Shown one piece after another: positions 17,005 to 26,127 of a DNA stretch of 64,000 nt. The translations under genes and the position numbers were made by a program. Position 1 is the stretch's first letter; each line of letters starts with the position of its first letter. Source of the stretch: Saliniplasma sp046497075 (lineage in GTDB: Archaea > Thermoplasmatota > Thermoplasmata > Halarchaeoplasmatales > Halarchaeoplasmataceae). The stretch covers positions 25,262-89,261 of the forward strand of contig JAWOGF010000050.1 of the NCBI GenBank assembly GCA_046497075.1, written 5' to 3'. The notes below the pieces were generated by a model. That model had not been told where the DNA came from, did not search any database, and saw only the letters and a list, made by a program, of their open reading frames with translations.

Positions 17005-19428
17005 ATGGATAACATAATGTCATGTAGTTTAGGAAGGGAAGAAGAGATAGAGGCCAGGAGGTCCTCCATAAAGCCCATCAACGAGAGGATAAAAAGATTG
17101 AGAGAGGAAAGTGTTGAAGGGGCGGTAACGGTGTCATCTGAAAGGGCTGAACTAATAACCGATTTTTACAAAAACGTGGATCTAAAAGATCATTCTGTAC
17201 CGGTTCAACGAGCTTTAGCTTTCAAACATTTGATGGAAAATGTTAGCATCCCGGTCGAAAAAGGTCAACTTATTGTAGGGATACGGGGAACTGGAGTGAA
17301 AGAGGTACCGACCTACCCCGAAGTCTGCTGTCATAAAAAAGAAGATCTCGATGTCCTAGATTCTCGAGAAAACAACCCCTATAAGGTAGATAAAAATACA
17401 GAAGAGAGTTATGCCAAAGAAATCATCCCGTTCTGGGAAGGGAAAACGATACGGGAGAAAATATTCGACAGGATGAGTGAAGAGTGGAAAGACGCCTATG
17501 AGGCTGGTGTCTTCACTGAATTCATGGAACAAAGAGTACCTGGCCATACATCAGGCGGGGAAAAAATATTCTCTACAGGACTGCTGGAAATAAAAAAAGA
17601 GATCCAAGAAAAAAAGTCTGATGAACAACTGAAAAGCAGAAAACTCGAAGAATTAAAGGCTATGGAGATAACGATAGATGGTATGATATCTTATGCTGAG
17701 AGGTACGCGGATAAATTGGAAATGATGTCTGCAAAACATGAAGATAAAACCAGAAAAGAAGAACTCAAGTATATGTCTAAAATATGTAGAAAAGTTCCAA
17801 AGCATCCGCCGGATACATACTGGGAGGCCCTACAGCATTACTGGTTCATTCACGTCGGTATCACCACTGAGTCAAATCCGTGGGATTCTTTCAACCCGGG
17901 TAGACTTGACCAGCACCTTTATCCATTCTACCAAGATGGGATCGAAAACGGTGTTTTGGATAAAAGGAGGGCTAAAGAACTTCTAGAAGCATTTTGGCTC
18001 AAATTCAATAATCAGCCAGCACCTCCAAAAGTAGGTGTCACCGCCCAGGAAAGCAATACCTATAACGATTTTTCTAAGATCAACATAGGAGGGGTCGATA
18101 AAGATGGTTTTAACGGTGTGAATGAGATCTCTTACCTATTATTGGAAACATTAGAGGATATGAGAACCCTCCAACCGAACACGGCGGTGTTGATCAGCAA
18201 GAAGGCCCCAGATAAGTTTTTGAATAAAGCCCTAGAAGTAGTAAAACCGGGTTTCGGGGAACCTCCCTTTTTCAATCACGATGAGATCATCAAGATATTG
18301 TTGAGGCAGGGTAAAGAATTAAAGGACGCAAGGACCGGCGGGGTCAGCGGATGTATTGAGACCGGTGCATTCGGGAAGGAAAGCTACATACTCACTGGTT
18401 ATTTTAACCTACCTAAAGTATTAGAGATCACGCTTCACAACGGGATTGATCCTATGAGCGGGAAGAAAATAGGATCGAAAACCGGTGAGGTAAAAAATTT
18501 TGATACGTTTTCAGAACTGTTCCAGGCTTTCAAAGAACAACTGAGATATTTTATCGATGTCAAGGAGAAGGGTAACGATACGATAGAAAAAATTTATCAC
18601 GAGGAGCTACCCGTACCTTTCTTATCGTTGTGGATAGAAGATTGTGTGGAAGAAGGAACAGATTATAACAGCGGTGGGGCTCGCTACAATACCCAATATA
18701 TACAGATGGTGGGTCTCGGAACGATCGTGGATTCGCTTTCCTCGGTAAAATTCAATATTTTCAACAAAAACAGGTATGATTTTGAGAAAGTGATGACCGC
18801 ATTGGAAGAAAACTTCGAGACAGAAGAGCGGATGCGTCAGGTATTCATCAACAAGACTCCTAAATATGGAAACGATAACGATTACGCCGACGACATCGCA
18901 AAGAAACTCTTCGACACATGTATAGATATCGTAGAGAGTTACCCCCCTTCTCCCATAAGAAAGGCATCTAGACGAGTTTACGGACTTCCTACCACAGTTC
19001 ACGTTTACTTTGGAAGTATGTGTAAGGCTACACCCGACGGAAGGAAATCCGGAGAGCCTCTTTCGGAAGGTATATCCCCTGTACAGGGTGCCGACAGAAA
19101 GGGTATAGGAGCAGTATTTCGATCTGTAGGAAAATTGGATCATGTCAAATCCGGCGGGACCCTGTTGAACCAAAAGTTATCCCCGGATCTTATCAATGAC
19201 GAGGAGGTTAGAAAAAAGCTGGGGGCCTTGATGAGAGGGTACTTCAAGATGGATTCACATCACGTCCAGTATAACGTTGTGAGCACCGAGCTGTTGAGAG
19301 AAGCTCAGGAAAATCCGGACGAGTTCAGGGATCTTATGGTCCGGGTTGCTGGGTACAGTGACTATTTTGTAAATCTTCCAAAGGGTTTACAAGAAGAGAT
19401 AATAGAAAGGACCGAGCAGAATGGATGA
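17005..19428 (+). CDS. Glycyl-radical enzyme (PFL/decarboxylase superfamily)
   Basis: Oxygen-sensitive radical enzyme of 807 aa. The C-terminal glycyl-radical motif RVAGYSDYF puts the radical on Gly783. The active-site loop GGVSGCIETGAFGKES gives Cys450 and Glu452 (Cys-x-Glu); PFL itself has two adjacent Cys, so this is not a pyruvate formate-lyase. The Cys-x-Glu pair and the ferredoxin-type activase fit the eliminating or decarboxylating branches; the surrounding loop reminds me of 4-hydroxyphenylacetate/indoleacetate decarboxylases, an impression that needs alignment. No small HpdC-type subunit follows. It indicates strictly anaerobic fermentation, perhaps of amino-acid derivatives. N-terminal ERAELITDFYK is typical of the family. 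Confidence 0.9.
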   Translation: MDNIMSCSLGREEEIEARRSSIKPINERIKRLREESVEGAVTVSSERAELITDFYKNVDLKDHSVPVQRALAFKHLMENVSIPVEKGQLIVGIRGTGVKEVPTYPEVCCHKKEDLDVLDSRENNPYKVDKNTEESYAKEIIPFWEGKTIREKIFDRMSEEWKDAYEAGVFTEFMEQRVPGHTSGGEKIFSTGLLEIKKEIQEKKSDEQLKSRKLEELKAMEITIDGMISYAERYADKLEMMSAKHEDKTRKEELKYMSKICRKVPKHPPDTYWEALQHYWFIHVGITTESNPWDSFNPGRLDQHLYPFYQDGIENGVLDKRRAKELLEAFWLKFNNQPAPPKVGVTAQESNTYNDFSKINIGGVDKDGFNGVNEISYLLLETLEDMRTLQPNTAVLISKKAPDKFLNKALEVVKPGFGEPPFFNHDEIIKILLRQGKELKDARTGGVSGCIETGAFGKESYILTGYFNLPKVLEITLHNGIDPMSGKKIGSKTGEVKNFDTFSELFQAFKEQLRYFIDVKEKGNDTIEKIYHEELPVPFLSLWIEDCVEEGTDYNSGGARYNTQYIQMVGLGTIVDSLSSVKFNIFNKNRYDFEKVMTALEENFETEERMRQVFINKTPKYGNDNDYADDIAKKLFDTCIDIVESYPPSPIRKASRRVYGLPTTVHVYFGSMCKATPDGRKSGEPLSEGISPVQGADRKGIGAVFRSVGKLDHVKSGGTLLNQKLSPDLINDEEVRKKLGALMRGYFKMDSHHVQYNVVSTELLREAQENPDEFRDLMVRVAGYSDYFVNLPKGLQEEIIERTEQNG

Positions 19429-19445
19429 TCGCTGACATACTTAAC

Positions 19446-19519
19446 CCCCCTCCACCCCATGCCTAACTCAGTGTAAAATGTAATTATCCCACCTCTAGCA
19501 AATATCTCAATGGAGGGGG
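19446..19519 (+). other. Long-range inverted repeat downstream of the glycyl-radical gene
   Basis: CCCCCTCCA (19446-19454) and TGGAGGGGG (19511-19519) are perfect complements 56 nt apart, in a 209-bp stretch without a gene. It could fold as a 3' transcript end or processing structure. No T-run follows, so it is not a clear terminator. Confidence 0.35.
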
Positions 19520-19637
19520 TATGTTGTACGATATTTATTGAGATTTGAACGGGAAACAAGGGGACGAACAAAATTCGATAACCGCTAAATCGCCCTTATT
19601 GATTTATATCACCTTATACATACATAATATAGTAAAT

Positions 19638-20186
19638 ATGTTAGACAAAGATATGGTTCAAAAGATAAAAGATCTTTCATTACAGGGTGAAGAGGCCTGC
19701 GATATAGCAGAGAAACTGAATTGTGAAGTTAACGAGGTCCTCAAAATAATCGGTTTGGAAGATATCATCTCTGATGTCGTACCTCAAAAGACGCAATCCA
19801 AAGCTTTTGAAATGTTCGATAAGGGGAAAAAACCCGTTGATTTAGTAAAGGACGAAATCCTAACGGTTGACGAAGCTGGTCTTCTCTATAACAAATTCGT
19901 AGAACTTTCAAAGATAGGCACACCAGAAGAAAGTGAAAAAGAATCTGTCGAAAAATTATCTACACAATTGGGGCTGCTGGGGAGTAGATTATCAAGAGTC
20001 GAGTTGAAGATAATGAACTCTGTGTTACTTCCAAAAACTAGAGTCTGTAATAAATGTGACACTAGTGCTTCTTACGGTATAGGCATCGTCTGTTCGAACT
20101 GTGGCGATATGGATATCATACAAAAAGAAAAGAAACCGGCAGATATAGTGAAGGGGATTCACGAGCTTATAAAGAAAAAAGAATGA
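19638..20186 (+). CDS. Uncharacterised protein with HTH-like N-terminus and zinc ribbon
   Basis: 182 aa from ATG 19638, chosen because a TATA-like TTTATATCA lies about 30 nt upstream. The N-terminal ~40 residues (KIKDLSLQGEEACDIAEKLNCEVNEVLKII) look like a helix-turn-helix of the sigma-70 region 4 or Mor type. The C-terminal part has CNKC...CSNCG, a four-Cys zinc ribbon, followed by a charged helix. The middle is helical. A transcription-related or DNA-binding role is plausible, but I recognise no named family. Confidence 0.7.
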   Translation: MLDKDMVQKIKDLSLQGEEACDIAEKLNCEVNEVLKIIGLEDIISDVVPQKTQSKAFEMFDKGKKPVDLVKDEILTVDEAGLLYNKFVELSKIGTPEESEKESVEKLSTQLGLLGSRLSRVELKIMNSVLLPKTRVCNKCDTSASYGIGIVCSNCGDMDIIQKEKKPADIVKGIHELIKKKE

Positions 20187-20203
20187 AGAATGATTTATGA
20201 TTT

Positions 20204-20455
20204 TCATTCCTCTTGATTCTCTAAGATCGTTTTTACCATACGTTTTCCTTGATCTAACCGATCTAACCACATGTTCTCCCTTTTTGGTTTCCAACGATTG
20301 TCTTCAAATACAGCTTCTAACCCCGCTTTCATGGCTTCTGTCCCGTTATCCCTAATAAATTCTATCCTTTCTTTTTCAGACATATTTTCAACAACCTCTG
20401 TCTTTTCATCCCGGTCAAAATCTCCAAAAGTTAACTGTTGAATGCTTTCCGCCAT
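20204..20455 (-). CDS. Small acidic hypothetical protein, 83 aa
   Basis: ATG 20455 is preferred to a GTG three codons earlier; a TATA-like TATATGTAT lies about 30 nt upstream, fitting a leaderless transcript. The sequence is helical and charged (SEKERIEFIRDNGTEAMKAGLEAVF) with two conserved-looking Trp residues near the C-terminus. No family recognised. It lies 58 bp downstream of the DnaA-like gene on the same strand and converges with the zinc-ribbon gene. Confidence 0.6.
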   Translation of the reverse strand: MAESIQQLTFGDFDRDEKTEVVENMSEKERIEFIRDNGTEAMKAGLEAVFEDNRWKPKRENMWLDRLDQGKRMVKTILENQEE

Positions 20456-20513
20456 GTAAACCACAATATTTTTTTAATCCTTATACATATACCCAATATT
20501 TATTTTACGCTGC

Positions 20514-22292
20514 TCAATCCAAATCCTCAGTTGATAATACTTCCATCTCTCTTTCTAAGATACTTATCTGCCTTTCTTTCAGTGCGGATGGGCTCACGGT
20601 TATCAAAAGCAAAGAGTCTGTTTCCGATATGATGTCTATCATATGTCTGAGGAACTGGATAGTTGCATCAAAACCCGTATTACTTATCAAATATTCAATA
20701 CCGTCTAGCAAAATGACCTTCCCTTCATCTATTATCTCTTCAAGTCTGTATGTTATACTCTCTAGGTTGGGACGAATTGTTTCTAGATTTTCGCTGTCTC
20801 TACCGGTCAACCAGTACATCTCTGCTCCATCAAGGGAATATTCTTTAAGTATCCTATTGGGATTTAGACGGGAGATGATATAGATCTGATTCTCTTTGCG
20901 CAGTAGATCTTCTAACATCCTAAATCCTTTATCGGGACGTTCTTCCTCTATTATATAACTGATTCCGGGCTCGAGTTCATTAGTTATATCAGCTTTAGGT
21001 CCCTCTTCCTCACTTTCGATTTTGTTTCGAAAACTCTTTTTAACAGTCTCCAACGTGATCTCTTCGTTTAAGAGAGAGGAAAAAGCCAATAATCGGTTGA
21101 TAGCTCCTTCGATCTCTCTTACATTTTTAGTGATATGGGTGGCTAAGAATTCTTTTACATCTACAGGCACATCCACTCCTTTTTGTTCAATTTTCCGTTC
21201 TATGATTTTTAATCTATTTTCATAGGGGGGAGGGTCGATACTGATAACAAGTCCTGATTTAAACCTAGATACTAATCTTTCTTTAATATCTGGGATCTCC
21301 TCCGGAGGTCTATCACACGTAAATATTATCTGTCGGCCTTCTGTAGTGAGATGATTGAACAGGTAGAATATTATCTCTTGATGTTTCTCTCTACCAGCTA
21401 AGAATTGGATATCATCAAGGAGCAGTAAATCAGTATCATAATATTTCTCTCTCACGTCCTTAGAGGTCTCATCTTTTAAGCTCTGTATCAGATCTGCAGT
21501 ACAGTTTTCCGTCGTGGAATATACGACATCCAACTCCGGATGATTCTTCCTTGTATAATGTCCGATTGCCTTTAGAAGATGTGTCTTACCCATGCCTGAA
21601 CCGCTTGTCAGTACTAAGGGATTGAAGGATCTTCCAACACCCCGAGCTACTTCTCTTGATGCGACATAAGCTAATTTATTATTCTCCCCTACTACAAAAT
21701 TATCAAAGGTATATCTCTCTGGAAATATACTGTCCTCTATTTTTTTCCCCTGCCTTTCTTTTATGATCATATCGTAAACTTCGAGTTCTTTCTCATCCAT
21801 ATCATCACGAGTTATCTGTTCTTCGATTTCTTTTGATTCAGCAGATATCTCCTCCTCGGTCTCCTCGGAAACCGTTTCCTGCAGACTTTTTGTCTCGTCC
21901 CCAACCTGTTCTAGCATCTCGATTACATCTTCCTCAAAATCGGGAGTCTGTTCAGAGATATTTTCATCGAGTTGGCCGCCTACATCTTTGATCAGTTTGT
22001 CGATGTCTACCTTTGTATGAACCTCAAGATAAAGTTCCTCTTTATCATCTAAACTTAGTATCTTTTTGTACGCATCCTCACCGGATATCTCCATATCTGA
22101 TGGGGTATATAGAAGAGCATTTTTTGGTGTTCCATCTTTCAATGTGATATAACCCTCAAGCTCTTCGTCCACGGTTACCCGAATATAACCACGGAATGAA
22201 TACTTTTCGAGCTTTTCTAGGGTCTTAGAAAGTTTTCCAGGACCTTTTTTATCCTGTATCTTTAATCCTTCGGGGAACTTTTTTCTTGACAA
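20514..22292 (-). CDS. DnaA-like AAA+ ATPase fused to DUF835, no DnaA DNA-binding domain
   Basis: 592 aa with three parts. Residues 1-105 resemble the small DUF2226/DUF4388-type domain (GYITLKDGTPKNALL); 106-185 are an acidic linker. Residues 190-425 match the bacterial DnaA AAA+ core: YTFDNFVVGENNKLAY, Walker A GSGMGKTHL (231-239), Walker B LLLLDDIQFL (289-298), sensor 1 FTCDRPPEEI, the box VII arginine-finger segment RLVSRFKSG, and sensor 2 NVREIEGAINRLLAF (390-404). Residues 436-588 match DUF835 (SYIIEEERPDKGF, MYWLTGR, VILLDGIEYLI). DnaA domain IV, which binds DnaA boxes, is absent. The start is TTG 22292 with a TATA box 30 nt upstream. It is more likely a signalling or assembly ATPase than a replication initiator (inference). 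Confidence 0.85.
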   Translation of the reverse strand: MSRKKFPEGLKIQDKKGPGKLSKTLEKLEKYSFRGYIRVTVDEELEGYITLKDGTPKNALLYTPSDMEISGEDAYKKILSLDDKEELYLEVHTKVDIDKLIKDVGGQLDENISEQTPDFEEDVIEMLEQVGDETKSLQETVSEETEEEISAESKEIEEQITRDDMDEKELEVYDMIIKERQGKKIEDSIFPERYTFDNFVVGENNKLAYVASREVARGVGRSFNPLVLTSGSGMGKTHLLKAIGHYTRKNHPELDVVYSTTENCTADLIQSLKDETSKDVREKYYDTDLLLLDDIQFLAGREKHQEIIFYLFNHLTTEGRQIIFTCDRPPEEIPDIKERLVSRFKSGLVISIDPPPYENRLKIIERKIEQKGVDVPVDVKEFLATHITKNVREIEGAINRLLAFSSLLNEEITLETVKKSFRNKIESEEEGPKADITNELEPGISYIIEEERPDKGFRMLEDLLRKENQIYIISRLNPNRILKEYSLDGAEMYWLTGRDSENLETIRPNLESITYRLEEIIDEGKVILLDGIEYLISNTGFDATIQFLRHMIDIISETDSLLLITVSPSALKERQISILEREMEVLSTEDLD

Positions 22293-22315
22293 GGTAAGGG
22301 GCTAATCGCAAATGA

Positions 22316-22328
22316 CTAATAAATATGT
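22316..22328 (-). promoter_or_regulatory. TATA box for the DnaA-like gene
   Basis: Reads ACATATTTATTAG on the minus strand, centred ~30 nt before TTG 22292. It supports that otherwise weak start codon through a leaderless transcript, since no ribosome site or ATG is available. Confidence 0.5.
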
Positions 22329-22377
22329 TTCCTGTAGAACCCAAAACTCTTATCCATAAAAATTAATAATGAGATAG

Positions 22378-22968
22378 ATGAGATATCTAGCTACACGCTG
22401 TCCCGAATGTATATCAAGTTTCTACAAAAAGATCGAAAGGGGGCCTTTCGTAGATATCAAATGTCCTTATTGTGGTGAAAAATACGTCGAAAAGGTAAAC
22501 GAAAACAAAGTAAAAGATGCCGATTTTTATTGGGAACTCTATATCAACCTGTATCCCCGTCTTAAAAACAGATACCACAATTATAGACTTTTGAAGGTCG
22601 GATCGATCTTCTTATCCATAGCTATACTCATCAATTCTATCAGTATTATCAAAGGAGTAATGGGCCCTGGATTTACATTAGAAAATGTTTCGGTTTTCAT
22701 ATCTGGTTTGATTTTGTCAGGTATGATCTTTTTAGGCTTCGCTGTTATTGGAACTGTGAGTGTTCTTCTTAAATATTCCTACTCTATAGCTATATCTGGC
22801 GCCTTTTTCGGAGGGTTGACTTCGATACTGCTTTATATATATGGGGTCTATTCAGGGATATCGGCAGCTCCATTCAGTTTGAGCTTCAATACTATAATCG
22901 CATTTTTCCTGTCGATGATCTCCTTATTTATCATCCTACATAACCGATGGGAATTTTTAAGGAGTTGA
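22378..22968 (+). CDS. Four-span membrane protein with N-terminal zinc ribbon
   Basis: 196 aa. The N-terminus carries a zinc ribbon, CPEC near residues 8-11 and CPYCG near 31-35, then a short basic linker and about four hydrophobic helices from residue 75 to the end. A cytosolic zinc ribbon on a membrane base is common in uncharacterised archaeal proteins. No family recognised. It ends exactly where the convergent exchanger gene ends, with no gap. Confidence 0.7.
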   Translation: MRYLATRCPECISSFYKKIERGPFVDIKCPYCGEKYVEKVNENKVKDADFYWELYINLYPRLKNRYHNYRLLKVGSIFLSIAILINSISIIKGVMGPGFTLENVSVFISGLILSGMIFLGFAVIGTVSVLLKYSYSIAISGAFFGGLTSILLYIYGVYSGISAAPFSLSFNTIIAFFLSMISLFIILHNRWEFLRS

Positions 22969-23940
22969 TCACCCACCGAGATATAAATAGGTAAGATAAA
23001 GAAAATATGCTGCGGTCATGATTACTCCCTCCAACCTACCAAACTTTTTACCCGTATATATGAATGCGGTCAAAGCTATGCTAACCGATATCATAATCAT
23101 CATATTGGGAAATATCTCCGGAGTGAATGTTATCGGGGCAAATATAGCACATATACCCAGCACCATCAAAATATTGAAGGTGTTCGAACCGATCACATTA
23201 CCGATGGAGATATCGGACTCCCCTTTATGGGCTGCCATTGAAGAGGCGGCCAATTCAGGGAGCGAAGTAGCGATAGCGATGATGGTAAGACCGACCAAAC
23301 CTTCTGAAAGTTGAAATTCATGTATGTAAAAAACTGCGGACCGTATCATCAGTTCAGCACCTATAGCGATACCTACCAACCCTATAATCAACTTTCCAAT
23401 ATTGATTTTCAACTCCTTCGACCTGACGCGTTTGTATTCTTCGGTTTCAAACTTCTTCTCCACAACTTCCTTCTCACCTTCAACAAAAGCCACCAAAACA
23501 AAGAACGCAATATATGCAATTAGACCTATGAGAAGTAGGATCCCACCCAACCTATCGATGGTCATCCCGAATGAAACGACCAACAATAATGAAATAGCAC
23601 CGAACATTATCGGGATCTCCCTTTTTATCACCCCAATATTCACCGATATGGGTTTTATCAGCGAGCTGATACCCAATACTAAAAGTATATTCGCGATATT
23701 AGAACCGATCACATTACCGATAGAGATACCAGTCCTTCCTTTGAAAACTGCGTTCAAGCTAGATGCGAGTTCTGGTAATGACGTTCCGAACGATACTAAG
23801 GTCAATCCGATGACCAGGGCTGGAACCCCTAGATATGCCGCAGTTTTACTGCCGCCTTCTACCAGATAATCTGCCCCTTTGATAAGTATGACTACACCTA
23901 TAGCTAAAATCACCGTCCATCCTATCAGATTTACTGCCAT
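22969..23940 (-). CDS. Na+/Ca2+ exchanger family protein (CaCA, YrbG-like)
   Basis: 323 aa, about ten spans in two inverted halves. Each half has the alpha-repeat: SFGTSLPELASS...GNVIGSNIANI in the first and IATSLPELAAS...GNVIGSNTFNI in the second, whose Glu and Asn residues bind cations in this family. A central charged cytoplasmic loop (VEGEKEVVEKKFETEEY) separates the halves. Length and layout are normal for prokaryotic CaCA exchangers. Confidence 0.94.
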   Translation of the reverse strand: MAVNLIGWTVILAIGVVILIKGADYLVEGGSKTAAYLGVPALVIGLTLVSFGTSLPELASSLNAVFKGRTGISIGNVIGSNIANILLVLGISSLIKPISVNIGVIKREIPIMFGAISLLLVVSFGMTIDRLGGILLLIGLIAYIAFFVLVAFVEGEKEVVEKKFETEEYKRVRSKELKINIGKLIIGLVGIAIGAELMIRSAVFYIHEFQLSEGLVGLTIIAIATSLPELAASSMAAHKGESDISIGNVIGSNTFNILMVLGICAIFAPITFTPEIFPNMMIMISVSIALTAFIYTGKKFGRLEGVIMTAAYFLYLTYLYLGG

Positions 23941-24028
23941 TTCCCATAGATATATGTAGTTTTATTAATAATTGACCGACAACGTAATGAATAAATTATA
24001 TGTACCGGAATAGGTTAGTAATTGATTA

Positions 24029-25213
24029 ATGCAGCAGATGGATGTAAAAAAGGTAGACGGGAATCTCACCCTGCTGGGTGTTGATTATCTCGGCGATGAA
24101 GATATCGAAAAGAATGTATTCGAATTCATCGAAGAAAAGAAGCCTGATAAGGTCGGTATAGCCATCTGTGAAACTAGATTCGAGACTCTAAAAGGGGATG
24201 GGAGTTGGAAAGAAAAACCATTATTACCTACCTATAAAAAAGGAAAAATCGGTCCACTGATCTACCAAACATTCGTGGATTCGATCAATGAGAATCTAAG
24301 ACAGTTTAAAAATATCGAACCAGAGATACACGTGGCTCGACTGGTACCTTTTATGGATAAACTAAATACTGATGTAGAGTTCATAGATAGGGATATAACG
24401 CTCACTCTTGGAACAGCTTATCAAAACATGTCTATTTTTGAAAAGCTAAAGATGGTCAAGTACCTAAAGTCTACTATGCTGAGCTTTTCTGGTAAAAAAA
24501 AGAGTGACTCAGTGGACAATATAAAACATCATGACGATCTTGTTGAAGGGGTTTTAGAAAAATTAGAGATGTTCGCACCCTCCGTAGCTAATAAAGCAAG
24601 GAAAGAAAGAAAGGAATATATGGCAAAGATGTTATACGGGTTCAGTAAAAGTGGAACTGTTGTCGCTGTGTTACCAAAAAGTAAGATATATGACGTCTTT
24701 AAAGAAGTTAACCGATTAAAGATGGAAGAACGGTTTAAAGGTGAAAGTTCAAGTGTTAAACACCTAGAAAATATCGGTAAAAAGGTATATTCTAAAGTAA
24801 TACGTTACGCTTCCTCTATTTTCTTCATAGCCCTTGCGATATACCTATTCCTTTTTTCTGACGTTTTAAACATATGGCGTGCTTGGCTCTACTGGTTCTT
24901 AGCGGTGGGAGGTATGTCCGCATTAGGATCCGCATTAGTAAAAGGACATCCATTCTCGATAATCATCTCATTTCTGTTAGCACCATTTATGTCTCTAACG
25001 TTGCATGGTCCCGGTTGGATAGCCGGCTATGTAGAACTGAAGGTCAGGAACCCCACTATGGCTGACGTTAAGAACCTGACCGCTTGTAGGAACGCCTCGG
25101 AGTTTTTATCAAATAACGTGATAAAAGTTTTCCTTGTAGGAACTTTTTCCAATATATTCACGTGGTTAGGGCTCTTTATCATACTCCCTTTATTGATCAG
25201 ATTCGCCGGATAG
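24029..25213 (+). CDS. TraB/PrgY-family membrane-anchored protein
   Basis: 394 aa: a soluble N-terminal TraB domain of about 260 residues and four C-terminal hydrophobic spans. The ending PGWIAGYVELKVRNPTMADVKNL is characteristic of archaeal TraB homologues. The N-terminal core shows VGIAICETRFETL, the usual strand with Arg. The first motif, normally GT-x-H-V-S, here reads GVDYLGDE, so the conserved His is missing. TraB proteins are proposed peptidases or peptide-pheromone inhibitors; loss of that His may mean altered activity. It probably forms an operon with the DUF368 gene 43 bp downstream. Confidence 0.82.
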   Translation: MQQMDVKKVDGNLTLLGVDYLGDEDIEKNVFEFIEEKKPDKVGIAICETRFETLKGDGSWKEKPLLPTYKKGKIGPLIYQTFVDSINENLRQFKNIEPEIHVARLVPFMDKLNTDVEFIDRDITLTLGTAYQNMSIFEKLKMVKYLKSTMLSFSGKKKSDSVDNIKHHDDLVEGVLEKLEMFAPSVANKARKERKEYMAKMLYGFSKSGTVVAVLPKSKIYDVFKEVNRLKMEERFKGESSSVKHLENIGKKVYSKVIRYASSIFFIALAIYLFLFSDVLNIWRAWLYWFLAVGGMSALGSALVKGHPFSIIISFLLAPFMSLTLHGPGWIAGYVELKVRNPTMADVKNLTACRNASEFLSNNVIKVFLVGTFSNIFTWLGLFIILPLLIRFAG

Positions 25214-25256
25214 TGGAAAAAAATATATCACCCTCTATTCATAATGCCAGCATCAG

Positions 25257-26108
25257 ATGAGTCATAAAGAATACTTTAAACGGGTTTTCGAAGGAATCCT
25301 GATGGGGATGGCAAACATCATCCCTGGCGTGTCCGGTGGTACCATGGCACTGGTCACAGGCATATACGATAGGCTGATACATTCCATAAACACCATCCCT
25401 ATTGATGCGCCGATGATCTTATTGAAAGGAGATTTTCAAAAGTTTCGAAAAAAACTTCGTGAGATTGATTATCGTTTCCTGATACCCCTGATCTTTGGTA
25501 TCCTTATAGGTTCTTTATTATTAGCAAGGGCTATAGAATACCTCCTTGATTCACTCCCGGCAGCTACCTATTCCTTTTTCTTCGGTCTCATACTTGCCGG
25601 ACTGGGTGTGATCTACAAATATATAGAGAAAATCGATCTGAAAACAATATTATGGGGTGTTGGAGGGTTTCTATTCGCATTCCTTATCGTAGGCCTACCT
25701 ACATTCCAGACGGACCCCAGCCTTCCCATCGTATTTATTGCAGGATTTTTTGCCATCATCTCTATGATTTTACCTGGAATATCCGGTGCTTTCATACTTA
25801 TCTTCCTCCAGCAGTACGATTATATGCTGCATGCACTCAACGATTTCGATATACCCGTGATACTGACCTTCATCATCGGCGGAACAGTAGGTCTATTTGG
25901 ATTTTCCAGACTACTCGACTTTCTGTTAAAGAATCATAAATCCGTGATGATGGCGTTCCTCTTCGGACTGATGGTTGGGGGACTGAGAGCACCCGGCCTA
26001 GAGATCGCCGCCATATCCCCGCCTCTTTATGAAATCATATTGCCAGCACTGGTGGGTTCAATTTTGGTGATACTTCTAGAATATAGATACGTTGTGTCTG
26101 AAAATTGA
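25257..26108 (+). CDS. DUF368 polyprenyl-phosphate flippase-like protein
   Basis: 283 aa, about eight to nine spans. The N-terminus MGMANIIPGVSGGTMALVTG is the family hallmark and its inverted-repeat counterpart is ISMILPGISGAFILIFL in the middle. Bacterial and archaeal DUF368 proteins are now linked to undecaprenyl-phosphate translocation (PopT); in an archaeon the cargo would be dolichyl phosphate, recycling the glycan carrier across the membrane (inference). The TraB-family gene precedes it on the same strand. Confidence 0.9.
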   Translation: MSHKEYFKRVFEGILMGMANIIPGVSGGTMALVTGIYDRLIHSINTIPIDAPMILLKGDFQKFRKKLREIDYRFLIPLIFGILIGSLLLARAIEYLLDSLPAATYSFFFGLILAGLGVIYKYIEKIDLKTILWGVGGFLFAFLIVGLPTFQTDPSLPIVFIAGFFAIISMILPGISGAFILIFLQQYDYMLHALNDFDIPVILTFIIGGTVGLFGFSRLLDFLLKNHKSVMMAFLFGLMVGGLRAPGLEIAAISPPLYEIILPALVGSILVILLEYRYVVSEN

Positions 26109-26127
26109 AAAATCTTGTTATGAAAAT

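Noticed and set aside
20514..22292. Bacterial contamination or chimaeric assembly to explain the DnaA-like gene
   Set aside because: The same polypeptide carries DUF835, the gene has an archaeal-style TATA box, and its base composition matches its neighbours.
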